A stretch of 64,000 bases of DNA from Colocasia esculenta (Eukaryota > Streptophyta > Magnoliopsida > Alismatales > Araceae), in contig CM024766.1 of assembly GCA_014218235.1 (NCBI GenBank), forward strand, positions 22,603,346 to 22,667,345. The letters run 5' to 3'. The position numbers and the translations under genes are program-made. Below are positions 1-10,890 of the stretch, in pieces (positions within the stretch are counted from its first letter, which is position 1; each line of letters opens with the position of its first letter). Under the pieces are notes generated by a model, which did no database searches, was not told the DNA's origin, and was given only the letters and a program-made list of their open reading frames with translations.

Positions 1-17
1 ATTGAAAATATGTTTAC

Positions 18-470
18 CTTGTGGTGAGGAAGAAGACGAAGGTGGCGTGGACGGGGGGCAGTCCCTGCAAAATTTCATACACATTAGAATATTATTGAAA
101 TTCAAATAACAAGAAAATAGAAATTTACCTGTCGCTGGGACGACGGGCGTGGACGGAGAGGCAGTCCTGCAAAATTTCATACACATTAGAAATTATGAAT
201 TTCAAATAAACAACAATGTAGAAAATTACCTGTCATGGGACGACGGGCGTGGACGGGGAGGCAGTCCCTGCAAAATTTCATACACATTAGAAATTATGAA
301 TTTCAAATAAACAACAATATAGAAATTACCTGTCGCTGGGAAGACGGGCGTGGACGGGGAGGCAGTCCCTGCAAAATTTCATACACATTAGAAATTATGA
401 ATTTCAAATAAACAACAATATAGAAATTTACCTGTCGCTGGGAAGACGGGCGTGGACGGGGAGGCAGTCC
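18..470 (-). repeat. Tandem exon-intron repeat, period about 101 bp, five copies
   Basis: Each unit is an approximately 39-bp GC-rich block followed by a 62-64-bp AT-rich block. On the minus strand the AT-rich block starts GTAA, carries a CTAAT branch-point-like motif and ends TTTTGCAG, so block edges coincide with intron edges. Spacers are 65-128, 167-229, 268-329 and 369-431; the leading intron 471-554 is 84 bp and differs in sequence. Confidence 0.8.
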
Positions 471-645
471 CTGTAAAATTGTATGTACGTTAGTTCTCGT
501 GAAATCATATAAACAATAATACCCATATGGTTTTTTGTGTACATATGCATATACCTGTCGCGGACCTGGAGGCAGATGTGGACGGGGAGGCAGTCCCTCT
601 GCCAACGGACGTGGCAACCGTCCGACTGCGTCCTCCACGTACCAT
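18..645 (-). CDS. Second CACTA gene (TnpA-like position), 5' exons only, with microexon array
   Basis: Downstream of the transposase on the same strand an ATG at 645 opens an exon (555-645) rich in R, G, S and T, ending at a CAG/GTATATGC donor. It is followed by five short exons at 432-470, 330-368, 230-267, 129-166 and 18-64, each bounded by TTTTGCAG or TTTTACAG acceptors and GTAA donors. Exon 1 is 91 nt, so the reading phase entering the array is 1; two of the repeated exons are exactly 39 nt and keep frame, giving a 13-residue repeat GTASPSTPVFPAT in the frame of that ATG. The alternative frame reads GLPPRPRPSSQRQ. The copies at 129-166 and 230-267 are 38 nt and would shift the frame. The rest of the gene is outside the window. 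Function is inferred only from position: the second gene of CACTA elements often encodes a terminus-binding protein. Confidence 0.4.
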
Positions 646-761
646 ATCTCTATTGATACAAATAAAGATATAGCAAGTCATCAGCACTCAATTTGAAGTA
701 GCAATTTATTATGAACATGTAATGAACAACAACACCAATTTCTTACAAAATATGCAGTATA

Positions 762-3700
762 TTATCTATATTCATCATCAGATGCTGAAGACATGTTTAA
801 TTCAGCATCATCTTCATCATCATCCTGGAATTCATCCTCATCATCTTGGGAGTCTTCCTCACATCAGACTCCACCTCCCGCTCAGCGACATTGGGTCAAC
901 TTCTTCTTGTTCGTATCCTTATGTAAGGAAATTGTTTCATTTATATCATGAACATTGTACTGCGTAGAAGCTGCCAACTCTCGTGCGTCACTCCGATCTG
1001 ATTGGAAAAAGTTGTCATTAACACCTTCGAGCTCATCATCAGTCGGGAGAAGCTCATACTCAGGGAATAGTCTTGATTTCACTCTACATGCAGCCCACCA
1101 ATCTCTTAATTGAGGGATGTATAATTTGAATAATAAACTTGTTGGGCTTGTGCCGCCAGGATGAATGGCTCATATGTACTCAATTTGGACTTATGCTTCA
1201 CATCGATTAATCCATATGTTGTGTCATGACGAATAGATGTCGGGTCAAACCAATGACACTTGAACAGAAAACATTGTTGTCTTGTCCCAAAAATTGCAGT
1301 TCAATGACTTCTTCGAGAATGCCATAATAGTCAATTTCATTTTCATTGTAGGCACTTCCCTTCACACATACGCCGCTGTTCATCGTAGACTTATTCCGTC
1401 CATAATCTCTCGTGTGAAATCTGTATCCATTCACAATGTAGCCTGGATAGACACGTACAATCTTCGAGGGGCCAAAACTAATCTGTTGTACTCTTGAATC
1501 GGGAATGAAGCCTTGTTCAACCTATTATGAGATAAATAGACAAACATTGAATAAATGACTTCAACTCAGTCTGCATAAAACATAACACTTATGTTTCAAA
1601 ATAATTAGACATACTCGAGATCTTAACCAAGTAGGAAAAGACTTCTCCCGTTCCTTTTCAACCTGCACGTCAGTTAGACGTGGATTCTGTCGCAATATGA
1701 CCGAGTCAAACTCTCTGCAATGTAAATGTCACACACCGTTAGGTTCTGCAGCAATGCACGCAAATGATGACGAATAAGCGTGGAGAGCTTACTGAATGTA
1801 AGGGTCTAGTTCTTCGCAATTCATGAACACGTAGATCTCCGCAGCTACCAACTCTCTGTCTTGGAGTGCGCGAGTAGATGAAGATCCGAACGCCCGTCCG
1901 GCACACTTGAATACAGAGAGTCGGTCTGACACCTCGGAATCTCCACCATCATCATTACGTGGAGGTTGAGTGCGTCGGGTTCGTATTTCCGTGTCAAAGT
2001 ACATCGAACAGAAGTTCGATATCTCCTCAATGAGGTACGCCTGAGTAATGGAGCCCTCAACTTGTGCTTTGTTACGGACTTTCATCTTAAGATCGTGCAT
2101 GCACCTACGACAATAATTCAAATGCATACATAAGTAATATAAAAGATCGTCGTAATGGCAATAAATTGAGATGTAGAAATATACCTCTCAAACGGATACA
2201 TCCATCGAAATTGTACTGGTCCTCCGACCCTTGCCTCATATGGTAAATGGATGATCAGGTGCTCCATTGAATCAAAGAATGCTGGAGGAAATATCTTCTC
2301 TAATTTGCAGACTGTCTGAATTATATTTTGCTCTATTTTTGCAAGTCATGAATTTTGAGTTCTGATGCAGATAAAATCCTGAAGAATTGACTCAGCTCAG
2401 TCATTGCTCCCCATATTTGTTTCGGCAACAACTCACGAAAAGCAAGAGGCATCAGTCTTTGCATGAAAACATGGCAGTCATGACTCTTCATTCCGTATAT
2501 TTTTCCCTCGTTGACATTTACACAACGCGCAATATTCGAGACATATCCATCCGGAAATCTCAATTGCTTTAACCATTGCAACACTTCCTTAATCTGTCTG
2601 GCCCCAAGCACATATGCAGCTTTAGGTTGCACCACTTTTCCTTGAACATGCTGTAGCTCTAGTTCTGGACGTTTGCAAAGTACTTTCAAATCGACCCGTG
2701 CCTTGACGTTATCCTTCGTTTACCTTTGACGTCCATAACTGTGTTGAACACATTATCAAAAACATTCTTCTCTATATGCATGACGTCTAGGTTATGACGT
2801 ATCAAAAGTGTTGACCAATAAGGCAATTCAAAAAATGCTTTGCTTCACCCAATTGTGATCCTTCCCAAAGCCAGGGATTTGTCGGGTACTACCAGCCAGT
2901 TGTGTTACAGTCGGTAAGTTCTGGACCTGCCTCGCCATGTTTCCACCAGACACCCGTTCCATATCTACCTCCTCCATCACAGTTGTATTTTTAATAAAAG
3001 AATCCTTTTGCTTTCGGAAAGGATGGTCACTGGGTAGAAAACGCCGATGACAATCGAACCAACAAGATTTCCCCCAGATTTCAACACAAATGATTTAGAA
3101 TCCTCCATGCAATAAGGACATGCCAACCTCCCATGTGTGCTCAGCCAGATAACGCCGTAGGCTGGAAAGTCACTTATTGTCCACATTAATGCAGCCTTCA
3201 GATTGAAATTCTGTTTTCTGGATGCATCATAAGACTGCACACCATCTGACCATAACAATTTCATCTCATCAATCAACGGTCTGAGATATATGTCTATATT
3301 CTTTCCTGGACTTTTTGGACCCGGAATCAGCAATGAAAGGAACAGATTCTCACGCTTCATGCACATGCCTGGCGGAAGGTTATACGGTGTAAGAATACTG
3401 GCCAACATGAGTAAGATGCCACCGAGCCTCCGAAAGGATTGAAACCATCTGTGCATAAACCAAGCCGTACGTTGCGTGGATCCCTTGAGAAGTAAGGATG
3501 AGTACGGCTAAAATGAGCCCAAGCTTCACCATCGGCAGGATGACTCATTTCACCTTCGTCGCGACGGACTCTTTCGCATGCCATGTCATATGTCCAGCTG
3601 TCCTCGAGGACATGAACAATCGCTGCAATCTGGGTGTGATAGGAAAGTACCGCAATGACTTATACGGAACATCCTTCTGCTTTGACTTGTCCCCTCTCTT

Positions 3701-4426
3701 GGGCTTGAACCTATCATGCTTACAAATACAGCATGATGTCTTATCTGCATCCTCTTTGTAGTACAGCATACAGTGATTCGGACATGCATCAATTTTCATA
3801 AAACCAAGCCCCAAATCATTCACCATCTTCTTCGCACGGTAAAAGTCAGCAGGTAACCTCTCTGATTGAGGAAGCATGCTCTTGACCAGTAAGAGAAGCC
3901 GGTCAAAAAAACTCTCGCTCATATGAAATTCAGATTTCAAATTCAATAGCTGCGACACTGCAGACAACCGTGTATGCTTTCACAACCATCCCATAATGGC
4001 TCATCAGCATCTCGAAGTAACTGATAAAATCTCTGAGCTGTATCATTCGGCACTTCTTCATTTGTTTGATCTTCATGAATATTGAACTCCGGACCAGCAG
4101 CATCGACAACCATGTCTACGTACGTACTTGTGGAGGCAAAGTAATTAGCTGGTGCAGACGACTGAATATTCAACTCACCATGACACGACCATAACTCATA
4201 ATGGCCAACAAATCCTCTCGTATACAGATGATGCTGCACATCCCATGTCGATATCCACTTTCTGTTCTTACAAGCCGAACACGGACATCGGATGTTACCC
4301 ATCGGATCAACTGCTACTGATGTATTACTCAATGCAAACTCAATAAAACTGTCAACTCCGTCTTTAAACTCCTCGGTCACAACTCCATTCACTATTCCAC
4401 GGTATCCATGACCGATTCTCCGACAT
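762..4426 (-). pseudogene. CACTA TNP2-type transposase, broken by frameshifts
   Basis: Domains read in order on the minus strand. An ATG at 4426 starts a Transposase-associated domain (about 3960-4426; KDGVDSFIEFALSN, CSACKNRKW, HLYTRGFVGHYELW). The TNP2 catalytic region follows at about 2700-3967, with CPNHCMLYYKEDADKTSCCIC, PMADGEAWAHFSR-like residues, YGVIWLSTHGRLACPYC and the hallmark RHNLDVMHIEKNVFDN at 2755-2802. DUF4218-like sequence lies at about 2220-2689, DUF4216-like sequence at about 1150-1480, and an acidic tail (EDSQDDEDEFQDDDEDDA) ends at a stop at 762-764. Reading frame changes occur just after the start (about 4403-4410), near 2705 and elsewhere; some gaps, such as 1500-1620 and 2128-2190, may be introns. 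The protein would cut the element at its termini; as it stands it is probably inactive. Confidence 0.88.
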
Positions 4427-4581
4427 TTTTCCTACAGATTAAATGTCATGTCCCGAGTTAAAATCCAACACACCCTCACATCATTCAAGTACCATACATA
4501 CGTTATATGGAGAGTCCCAGAGCTAATGGGTGAAATAAAGCGTTGACGTAAAGATAAATGAAGAGTAAACATACATGAATA

Positions 4582-5141
4582 TCAAATAAATTGAGCACTA
4601 TATAAATACTTAATGGTATTGAACATTAAAAACAACACAAACCGTGATGTCTTCATATTAGGCCACCACCACTTGATCGGCTCTTTATTCACCAGCTTCT
4701 CAGTAGATTTCCTAGGGAGTGAACTAACCACTGATATCCCTAAATATAGTTTGCCAAATACATCTCTTCGTACATAATGGGAAGACATAACTTTGAGAAT
4801 GTCAAGTTCTTTGACACAATTATTTTTCACAAATTTACACCAGTCTTTTCCAATAAACATGTACATAGTACCACACCAACTGCGTCGTAAGATTACAGAA
4901 TATCGCACTCCTTTTTCATCTTGAACAATAACAGATAATCCACTTTTATTTTCTAAACTTTGTCTTTCTTCTTCCGAATAATCTTTATGATTTTCGTCAT
5001 CTTCTCTTTCACCAAAAGTAAACCATCATGCAATCTTCGAATATCGAGCGGAAATATTTTACGTTCAAACAAACAAGTACTTTGATACGTTGGACATTTG
5101 TTCTTCTTTGAGTCTAATTTCCAATCGCGAACTCTCATCAC
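4582..5141 (-). pseudogene. Unassigned coding-like fragment upstream of the transposase, weakly B3-domain-like
   Basis: Two overlapping minus-strand frames are open here: 4953-5141 (62 codons, basic) and a longer one covering about 4582-4990. The latter contains GVRYSVILRRSWCGTMYMF followed by GKDWCKFVKNNCVKELDIL. The pattern of a short strand, aromatic residue, GW-like turn, FV-x-N and a following D resembles the C-terminal half of plant B3 DNA-binding domains, but the match is only by eye. It lies between the CACTA terminus and the transposase, where CACTA elements sometimes carry captured host exons. It could equally be a lineage-specific 5' exon of the transposase or chance. Confidence 0.3.
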
Positions 5142-6002
5142 TAATTACAAAAAAAAAATTTATAACATTTATTCATGAGTAATTTAAAATATGAAATTAA
5201 ATCATAATATGGTAAATATGAAAAAATCTCTCAAATGGCTACAAATAAACATACGAATGTTGAATGATTAACTTGCAGTGTGAAATTTGTGAAAGTAAAC
5301 AATATGTTTAACAAAGAAAGTCATTGCATTGTTTATTTCATGTCAAGCGTAAAAAAATAACAGCGAGCAAGATAAATAAAAAATAACTTAATTTACCAAA
5401 AGCTTTGAATATAAGCAATTAGGAGAAGGAACTTGTAGGGGAAGGGGGGGCGCCAGGATGGGAAGGGTGGGGGACGGGGAGGGGGGGGAGGGGGGGCATT
5501 TGTACTCGACGAATTGTACTCGACGAATTTTCATATTTTAAAACACTTCTGATTGCGTGGGCAGTCATGTTATCAAAAAAGAAACATCAGAGCAAGTTCT
5601 GTGTAGTAGGCTATCAGTCACTATATTTTTCGTACATTTTTTTGAGATAATTTATTTCGTTTAATTTGTTAGAAATTATTCTATTTGCCGCATAGTCCCT
5701 TTGTTTAGTTTCTATATTGGTAGAATACATTTTCTGAAGAGTACTCATCCTTCTTCTGGCGTCTGTATTAATTTTAATCTCATTTTGATATTTCTTTATA
5801 TTATATATATATATATATATATGAAATGCGATTAATTCTTATATATATATCCCTAAATTTTTATCTCATCGCCTACAACCCATAGTTAACTATTTCCTTA
5901 TATATATAATGTTATTTTACTAGATCTATCCAATGATAATTAAATGGATGTTGAAAACGGACTACCTGCCCCTCCCTTTAAATCCCACCAAGCATAATGG
6001 AT
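5142..6002. other. AT-rich 5' region of the CACTA element, no gene seen
   Basis: This is AT-rich sequence with a G-tract (about 5429-5497), a 15-bp direct duplication of GTACTCGACGAATT at about 5502-5531 and an AT dinucleotide run at about 5803-5822. No reading frame of interest is present. Confidence 0.6.
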
Positions 6003-6111
6003 AGAGAAATGCTGGTTATTTGGGCCCTGGGTAACCAGCTGAGCTGGATCGGCCGTGCGGGCCGATCCACGTCAGCCAACTACTCGAACGCCGAGTAACT
6101 AGCACTTCTCT
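6003..6111. mobile_element. Short foldback MITE, 109 bp
   Basis: Terminal inverted repeats AGAGAAATGCTGGTTA (6003-6018) and TAACTAGCACTTCTCT (6096-6111) match at 14 of 16 positions. The centre forms a hairpin GGATCGGCC-GTGCG-GGCCGATCC. Flanks TAATGGAT and AATTGGAT agree at 6 of 8 positions, suggesting a decayed 8-bp target duplication and thus a hAT-like origin (inference). It is GC-rich in an AT-rich setting, consistent with insertion. Confidence 0.6.
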
Positions 6112-7042
6112 AATTGGATAATGTTATTTCTTTGGCAAAATTTTTTCCCCTCTCTTTGGTGTTGGGTAAGGATGTTTACATCTAAGTTCTTGTGAAATAT
6201 TTGTTGCATTCTAACATCTAGCTAATCTGAGAGATAGGTGATAAGGTGCAGATTTTAACGACATATATGAGGATACGTTAATTTCAAGGAATATGAATTT
6301 CGCTGTTTGTTGTGGGGTTAAATAGGAGGATGAAATAACCCAACTCTACATTTGGCATGTAAAAAAAATGGGGACAAAGGTGATTTAAATATTTTTAAGA
6401 TATCCAAAAAAAATAGATGTAAGTGGGAATAAGTCATCCCCTAATTCCCATCTCTTATCCCCGTTTTCTTATTTTTATTTAAGATTTTTCAGAACCTTAA
6501 AAAAAGGAAGGGGGTCGACTTTGTTTTATTTTTATTTTAAGTAACAATATGTTTAGATTTTCTTGTGGAACAAAAACTTAACAATGATGGTTTACATTTT
6601 AAAAATTTTAATGAGATTATTAAAATACAATATGCATTACCAAATCTAACAAATCACTCCAAAATGCAAAGAGATTATATGTTCTTTATCTTAGCTTAAA
6701 AAGTAGCTTTAGATGGAGATGGGATGATGAGAAAATTGAGAATAATTTAGTGTACTGAGTTTTGCACTTTGCATTTGCGTCTCTTGCTTCTCATCCGGAT
6801 GGGTTACATTGTGTCCTCTTTTCATTGACTAATAAAAATAGAAAAGTACAAGTATAAAGTGTGTAAAACTTAAGTGCACAAATTCTTCTCGAGAAAAATA
6901 TATCCATACTAACACCATTTCTATCAAACAAAGAGGCCAGTATCATGGTAAAAAAATAAAGACTATCCAACACTAATATCATTTCTACCAAATGAAGATG
7001 TGGTATTTTGAAAAATCTATCTCTGAAAATACCAAACAATGT
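6112..7042. other. AT-rich spacer inside the CACTA element
   Basis: No gene, RNA or clear repeat is recognised. The sequence is AT-rich with several short homopolymer runs. Confidence 0.6.
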
Positions 7043-7545
7043 GCAGGGGGAGGGGGCCGCGGGGGGGGGGGGGCGGGGGGGGGCGGGGGCCCGGGGGGGG
7101 GGGGGGGGGGGGGGGGGGGCGGGAGTGGGGCATGAGGGAGGGGGGTGGGTGCAGGGGGAGGGGGGGCCGGGTGGGAGGGGAGGGGGTGTGTGCAGGGGAG
7201 GGGGGCGGCGGTGGGGGGGGGGGGGGTGCAGGAGGGAGGGGGGCCGGGTGCAGGGGGAGGGTGGTATGTGCAGGGGAGGGGGGCGGGTGGGGGGGGGAGG
7301 GGGGCCGGGTGGAGGGGGGGGGGGGGGGGCAATCCCGCAGGGGGGAGGGGGGCCAGGTGGGAAGGGGAGGGGGCGGGTGCAGGAGGGAGGGGGGCAGGGT
7401 GCAGGGGGGAGGGGGGCCGGGGGGGGGGGCCACCGCAGGGGGGAGGGGGCCAGGTGGGAAGGGGAGGGGGGGCGGGTGCAGGAGGGAGGGGGGCGGGTGC
7501 AGGGGGGATGGGGCATCGCGCAGGGGGGAGGGGGGCCGAGTGGGA
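7043..7545. repeat. G-rich low-complexity minisatellite (C-rich on the transposon strand)
   Basis: About 500 bp consists almost wholly of runs of four or more G separated by A, C, T or GCAGG on the plus strand, with loose units such as GGTGCAGGAGGGAGGGGGGC. It could form many G-quadruplexes. Every frame through it is open only because the composition excludes stop codons, so I do not call a protein. Assembly errors are possible in such sequence. Confidence 0.8.
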
Positions 7546-7637
7546 CTCACCCGGGAGAGGGGGCCGGCGGCGAGCGGCGCAGGAGCGGCGGCGAGCGGCA
7601 AGGGGCGGCGGCGAAGGCGGAGCGGCGACCGGCAACG

Positions 7638-7722
7638 GCGGAGAGAGAGAAGAGAGAGAGAGAGAGAGAGGACGAGAGAGACCGACGACGAGACCCCCCG
7701 GGAGAGAGAGAGAGGAGAGGAT

Positions 7723-7755
<33 letters not shown>

Positions 7756-7830
7756 AGTGAGAGAGAGGAGAGAGGGAGAGAGGGAAGAGATGAGAGAGAG
7801 AGAGAGAGCGGGAGAGGGAAAGAGAGGGGT
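7638..7830. repeat. GA-rich microsatellite
   Basis: Interrupted GAGAGA runs fill about 190 bp directly between the G-rich tract and the CACTA terminus. GA/CT tracts are common in plant promoters and 5' leaders, so this may lie in the transposon promoter (inference). Confidence 0.8.
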
Positions 7831-7855
7831 TTCGCGAGATAAGTTATAGCAGCTT

Positions 7856-8050
7856 TACCGACGGCTATTCTGACGGAAATATGTCTATCGGAATATCCGT
7901 CGGTATGTTTTCTTACCGACTGAAATTTCCGACGGAAAATTTCCGTTGGAACGGCCGAAGGATATTTTCGACTGACATATTTCCGTCGGAATAGCCGTCA
8001 GAATTACCGACGGAAAATAATCCGTCGAAAATTTCACTTTTCTTGTAGTG
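7856..8050 (-). repeat. CACTA terminal inverted repeat and subterminal palindromic repeats
   Basis: The last 13 bases (8038-8050) are the complement of CACTACAAGAAAA. Inward are many copies of CCGACGG or TTCCGTCGG and a long imperfect palindrome pairing about 7859-7905 with about 7968-8017. In CACTA elements such subterminal motifs bind the element's own DNA-binding protein. Confidence 0.85.
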
Positions 8051-8070
8051 TACATCCACTACCGTTCATT

Positions 8071-8415
8071 TCATACCGTCCGATTTCCAATGTTTACCAT
8101 AATGTTTTTGCCCAGATCAAGAACATGGGCCCTATGCAAAGGGATGATCCTTGCCTCCGAAATGTTGGATTCGTCCAACAAGGTGGGGTCTCCAAGGGTA
8201 CCCCCATCCTTTTGCTTGGACTTATGCTTTACCAAGGTTAAGACATTACCCCATGAACCATGCATCGTATAATCTTTGGTGCCATGGTCCGCCCATTTAG
8301 TTGAAGTTTTGTAGTTAAACTTTTTGGGTTTCCTACACACCACATGTTTAACATATGTCTTCTTTATAACTATGCATGCTTTCTCCGGGCTCATATTCAT
8401 ATCTCTAGTTTTCAT
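8071..8415 (-). CDS. Unrecognised 114-codon open frame
   Basis: The translation is lysine-rich, includes ACIVIKKTYVKHVVCRKPKK, and shows no signal peptide or membrane segment. I do not recognise a family. It starts 21 bp outside the CACTA terminus, so it is not part of that element unless the boundary is wrong. It may be a remnant of another repeat. Confidence 0.15.
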   Translation of the reverse strand: MKTRDMNMSPEKACIVIKKTYVKHVVCRKPKKFNYKTSTKWADHGTKDYTMHGSWGNVLTLVKHKSKQKDGGTLGDPTLLDESNISEARIIPLHRAHVLDLGKNIMVNIGNRTV

Positions 8416-10110
8416 GTCTTCGACATCCCTCCCATGTTTTCCTTATTCCTAGACTTTGGATGGCCAATGGGGCTCCATGAGCCCTTCAACATGTTGTCAT
8501 AGGGCTAAAGAAAATGGGCTAAACTTTAAGGCCATCATGACATATATTGGTCCCATCAAAGCATCTAGACATTTTGAGCCCTCTTGAAGGCAATTCCTCA
8601 AGGGGAACATGTCTAGATCACCTTGGTGCATTGCTAGGCACATATCCTATCCACCAGGGCTATCACTTCTTATTATGTGGATGGTGACCCACTTGCATCC
8701 CCCTAATAAGTCTCGGGGAAAAGGAGGAGATGTTGCCAAAATGTTGCTCGATTTTCTGTTTAATTAATATTACACATTTAATTGAATAATGAGTAACAAT
8801 AAGAAAATGATAATGACTACAATAAATTTTGCTTCCTTGTCATGAACGAGTGGCAGGCTCAGACTATTTTGGTGCTCACTAGACAGACCAAGGACCCGTA
8901 CTATATGACATTAAGTGAGTAATGAAATCACAATCATAACCTAATATATCAAATAAATAAAGTGGAAATAATGTCTAAATAATTATTCATTAATATCATC
9001 CAATATAAAATTAAATTCGTCATTAACGACAAATAAACTATGGCAAAAAAATCTAACATAATAAATTCATTCCTTAAACAAATGAACAAAAGATGGTAAA
9101 TACATGGACATAAAAAGAAAGAAGAAAAATGTATAAAACAAATAAAAAGAACAAAACATAAAAATCTGGAGGGCTGGGATCCGACGCCAAGGCATCACGT
9201 CCACTGCTTCACTGGCGTCAGATGACCCAGCACTGGATCAGGCGCTGGATCATTCCCCCCTCTTTCCCTAAACCTTACAATAAAAAGGGTTAAAGATATG
9301 AAAGGTATTAATTATGATAATAACCATAATAATAATAGTAATGATACAAATGTAAATAAAAAAATGATGATGAAAAACAAACTTAAAATAATCAAAAAAG
9401 GGAACAAAAAATGATAAAATAATAAGTTTAAGCCAACCTAAAAATAAGGCTAATTTTCAATAAAAAATAAAATAATAATAATAAGTAAAACCAATAAGAT
9501 TCAACATGTTCAAACTATGACAAATAACAAACCCAACTCGAATAAAGTAAGTCATGATGAATAATAAAAAATCAAATCAAATCACATCCACGTAACGAAA
9601 AGTCAAACATAACTAACAAACAATGACCAAATTAATTTAACAAGCCTCGTACATTACTTATGATTCATTTCATACTTTTTATGAAATGTCTTCCATTTAC
9701 GGTCATAATGCCTTTCTTTTTGGCATTAATCAAGGATTTTATCTCTTAAAAAGGAGATATAATTAACGTTGTCATGTTCATGTGACATAGGGTCTTCAGT
9801 CCCCACTCGATACCTCTTTTGTTTGATGAAATCGAACGGTACACATATGGACTTAAAATCCTCTTACTCTTGGAGGCAGAACACATGATCACTTGTGTGA
9901 CTGACACATTTGTGCTCTATTATTGTAAATTTATCTTCATCAATAGCCCATGGCCAGGATGTTGATGAGACTCGGATTTACAAGAACATGCCTACATATA
10001 TTCACAATATAAATAAGATAAATAAATTGGATGGATTATAAGAAGATTCCATTTCCACAGCATCTTAGTTGTCATTCTTCTCGAATTGTTGGATTCTTTA
10101 GAGATGAATC
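8416..10110. other. AT-rich spacer or decayed repeat, no gene seen
   Basis: The left part (8440-8760) is of mixed composition and could be old repeat DNA. From about 8760 it is strongly AT-rich with many A runs. If the LTR/PBS reading at 10111-10128 is right, this is where the body of that element would have been, but I see no Gag or Pol motif on the minus strand. Confidence 0.5.
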
Positions 10111-10890
10111 CACTCTGTTACCACTTGTTGGACTGATAGACAGCTAATCACCCTAATAGATTGTTCTAAAAATATTAGAAATGTTGAGAATAAACACTCA
10201 AAAGTTTGGTTAGTGGTTAGAAAATTTTGTGAAAAAGGTAAATAAGAGAAAGCAGTCACACATAAGAACACCAGAGATTTTTATCCTGGTACGTACCTCC
10301 TCTCCAACGGGAGTCCTACGTCCATTCCCAAAGAACACTTAGGATTTCTACTAACCTAACCAAGATTACAAACATCAAGTCTAACTTGGTCTTCCCTTCA
10401 GAAAGGGGCACTACAAACTGCTTGCCCTAACAAGCCTTCCCTTCGTAGAGGGGAACACACGCATACATACATAGGGTACCAATGTCCAGCTAGTTTCACA
10501 AAGGAAACTTGGTTGACAAAAGAGGGAGTGCTCCTAAGAATTAAGCACTCAGTGAGAGGAATGAACAAGGTATACTAATAGTGCTAAAATCTCTCTCAAC
10601 ATGGACTCTAAGCAGATCTTAATGTGATGCTCAAGTTTACAAGACTTAAAGAAGAAAGACTTGTAAGAATGAGAGTTGAAGTGTGTGCAATATATTGTTC
10701 ACAGTCGCAGTTTGGTTCATCCTATTTTTGATGGCTTCAACTCTTCTATATATAAGCCTTCGATTTCTTCTTCTTCAAGCCATTGAAAATTTGACCATTT
10801 CAATATGGACATTTGAAAATTTTCTTGTGTGTAAAATCTTCGAATTTGAGTGTAACGATCATTTTCTTTCTATTTTTGGTTCCTGACATG
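10111..10890 (-). mobile_element. Relic LTR with adjacent primer-binding site, copia-like (tentative)
   Basis: On the minus strand the sequence ends CCAACA and is followed after two bases by TGGTAACAGAGTG (10111-10123), two bases off the initiator-Met primer site TGGTATCAGAGC used by many plant LTR elements. The LTR would start at 10126 in plus coordinates (TGTTGG) and extend right. A TATA-like run at about 10747-10756 fits a promoter in the minus direction. The outer boundary is uncertain; a CA at about 10888 is one candidate. Confidence 0.4.

Larger units (their letters stand above)
1..8050 (-). mobile_element. CACTA (En/Spm-type) DNA transposon, 3' part beyond the window
   Basis: The element runs right to left. 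Its 5' terminus is at 8038-8050, where the minus strand reads CACTACAAGAAAA, the classic plant CACTA terminal inverted repeat. Next to it are subterminal repeats built on CCGACGGAA/TTCCGTCGG. Inside are a TNP2-type transposase (762-4426) and the first exons of a second gene (18-645), the usual two-gene layout of autonomous CACTA elements. A MITE at 6003-6111 has inserted into its 5' region. The other terminus lies left of position 1, so full length and the 3-bp target duplication cannot be checked. The distance from transposase start to terminus (about 3.6 kb) is long and includes G-rich and GA-rich tracts. I assume, but cannot prove, that the terminus at 8050 and the transposase belong to one element. 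Confidence 0.85.

Noticed and set aside
6791..7849. Long overlapping open frames on both strands (Pro-rich on minus, Gly/Arg-rich on plus)
   Set aside because: They exist only because the G/C-rich and GA-rich repeat lacks stop codons in every frame; no start context, domain or codon pattern supports a protein.
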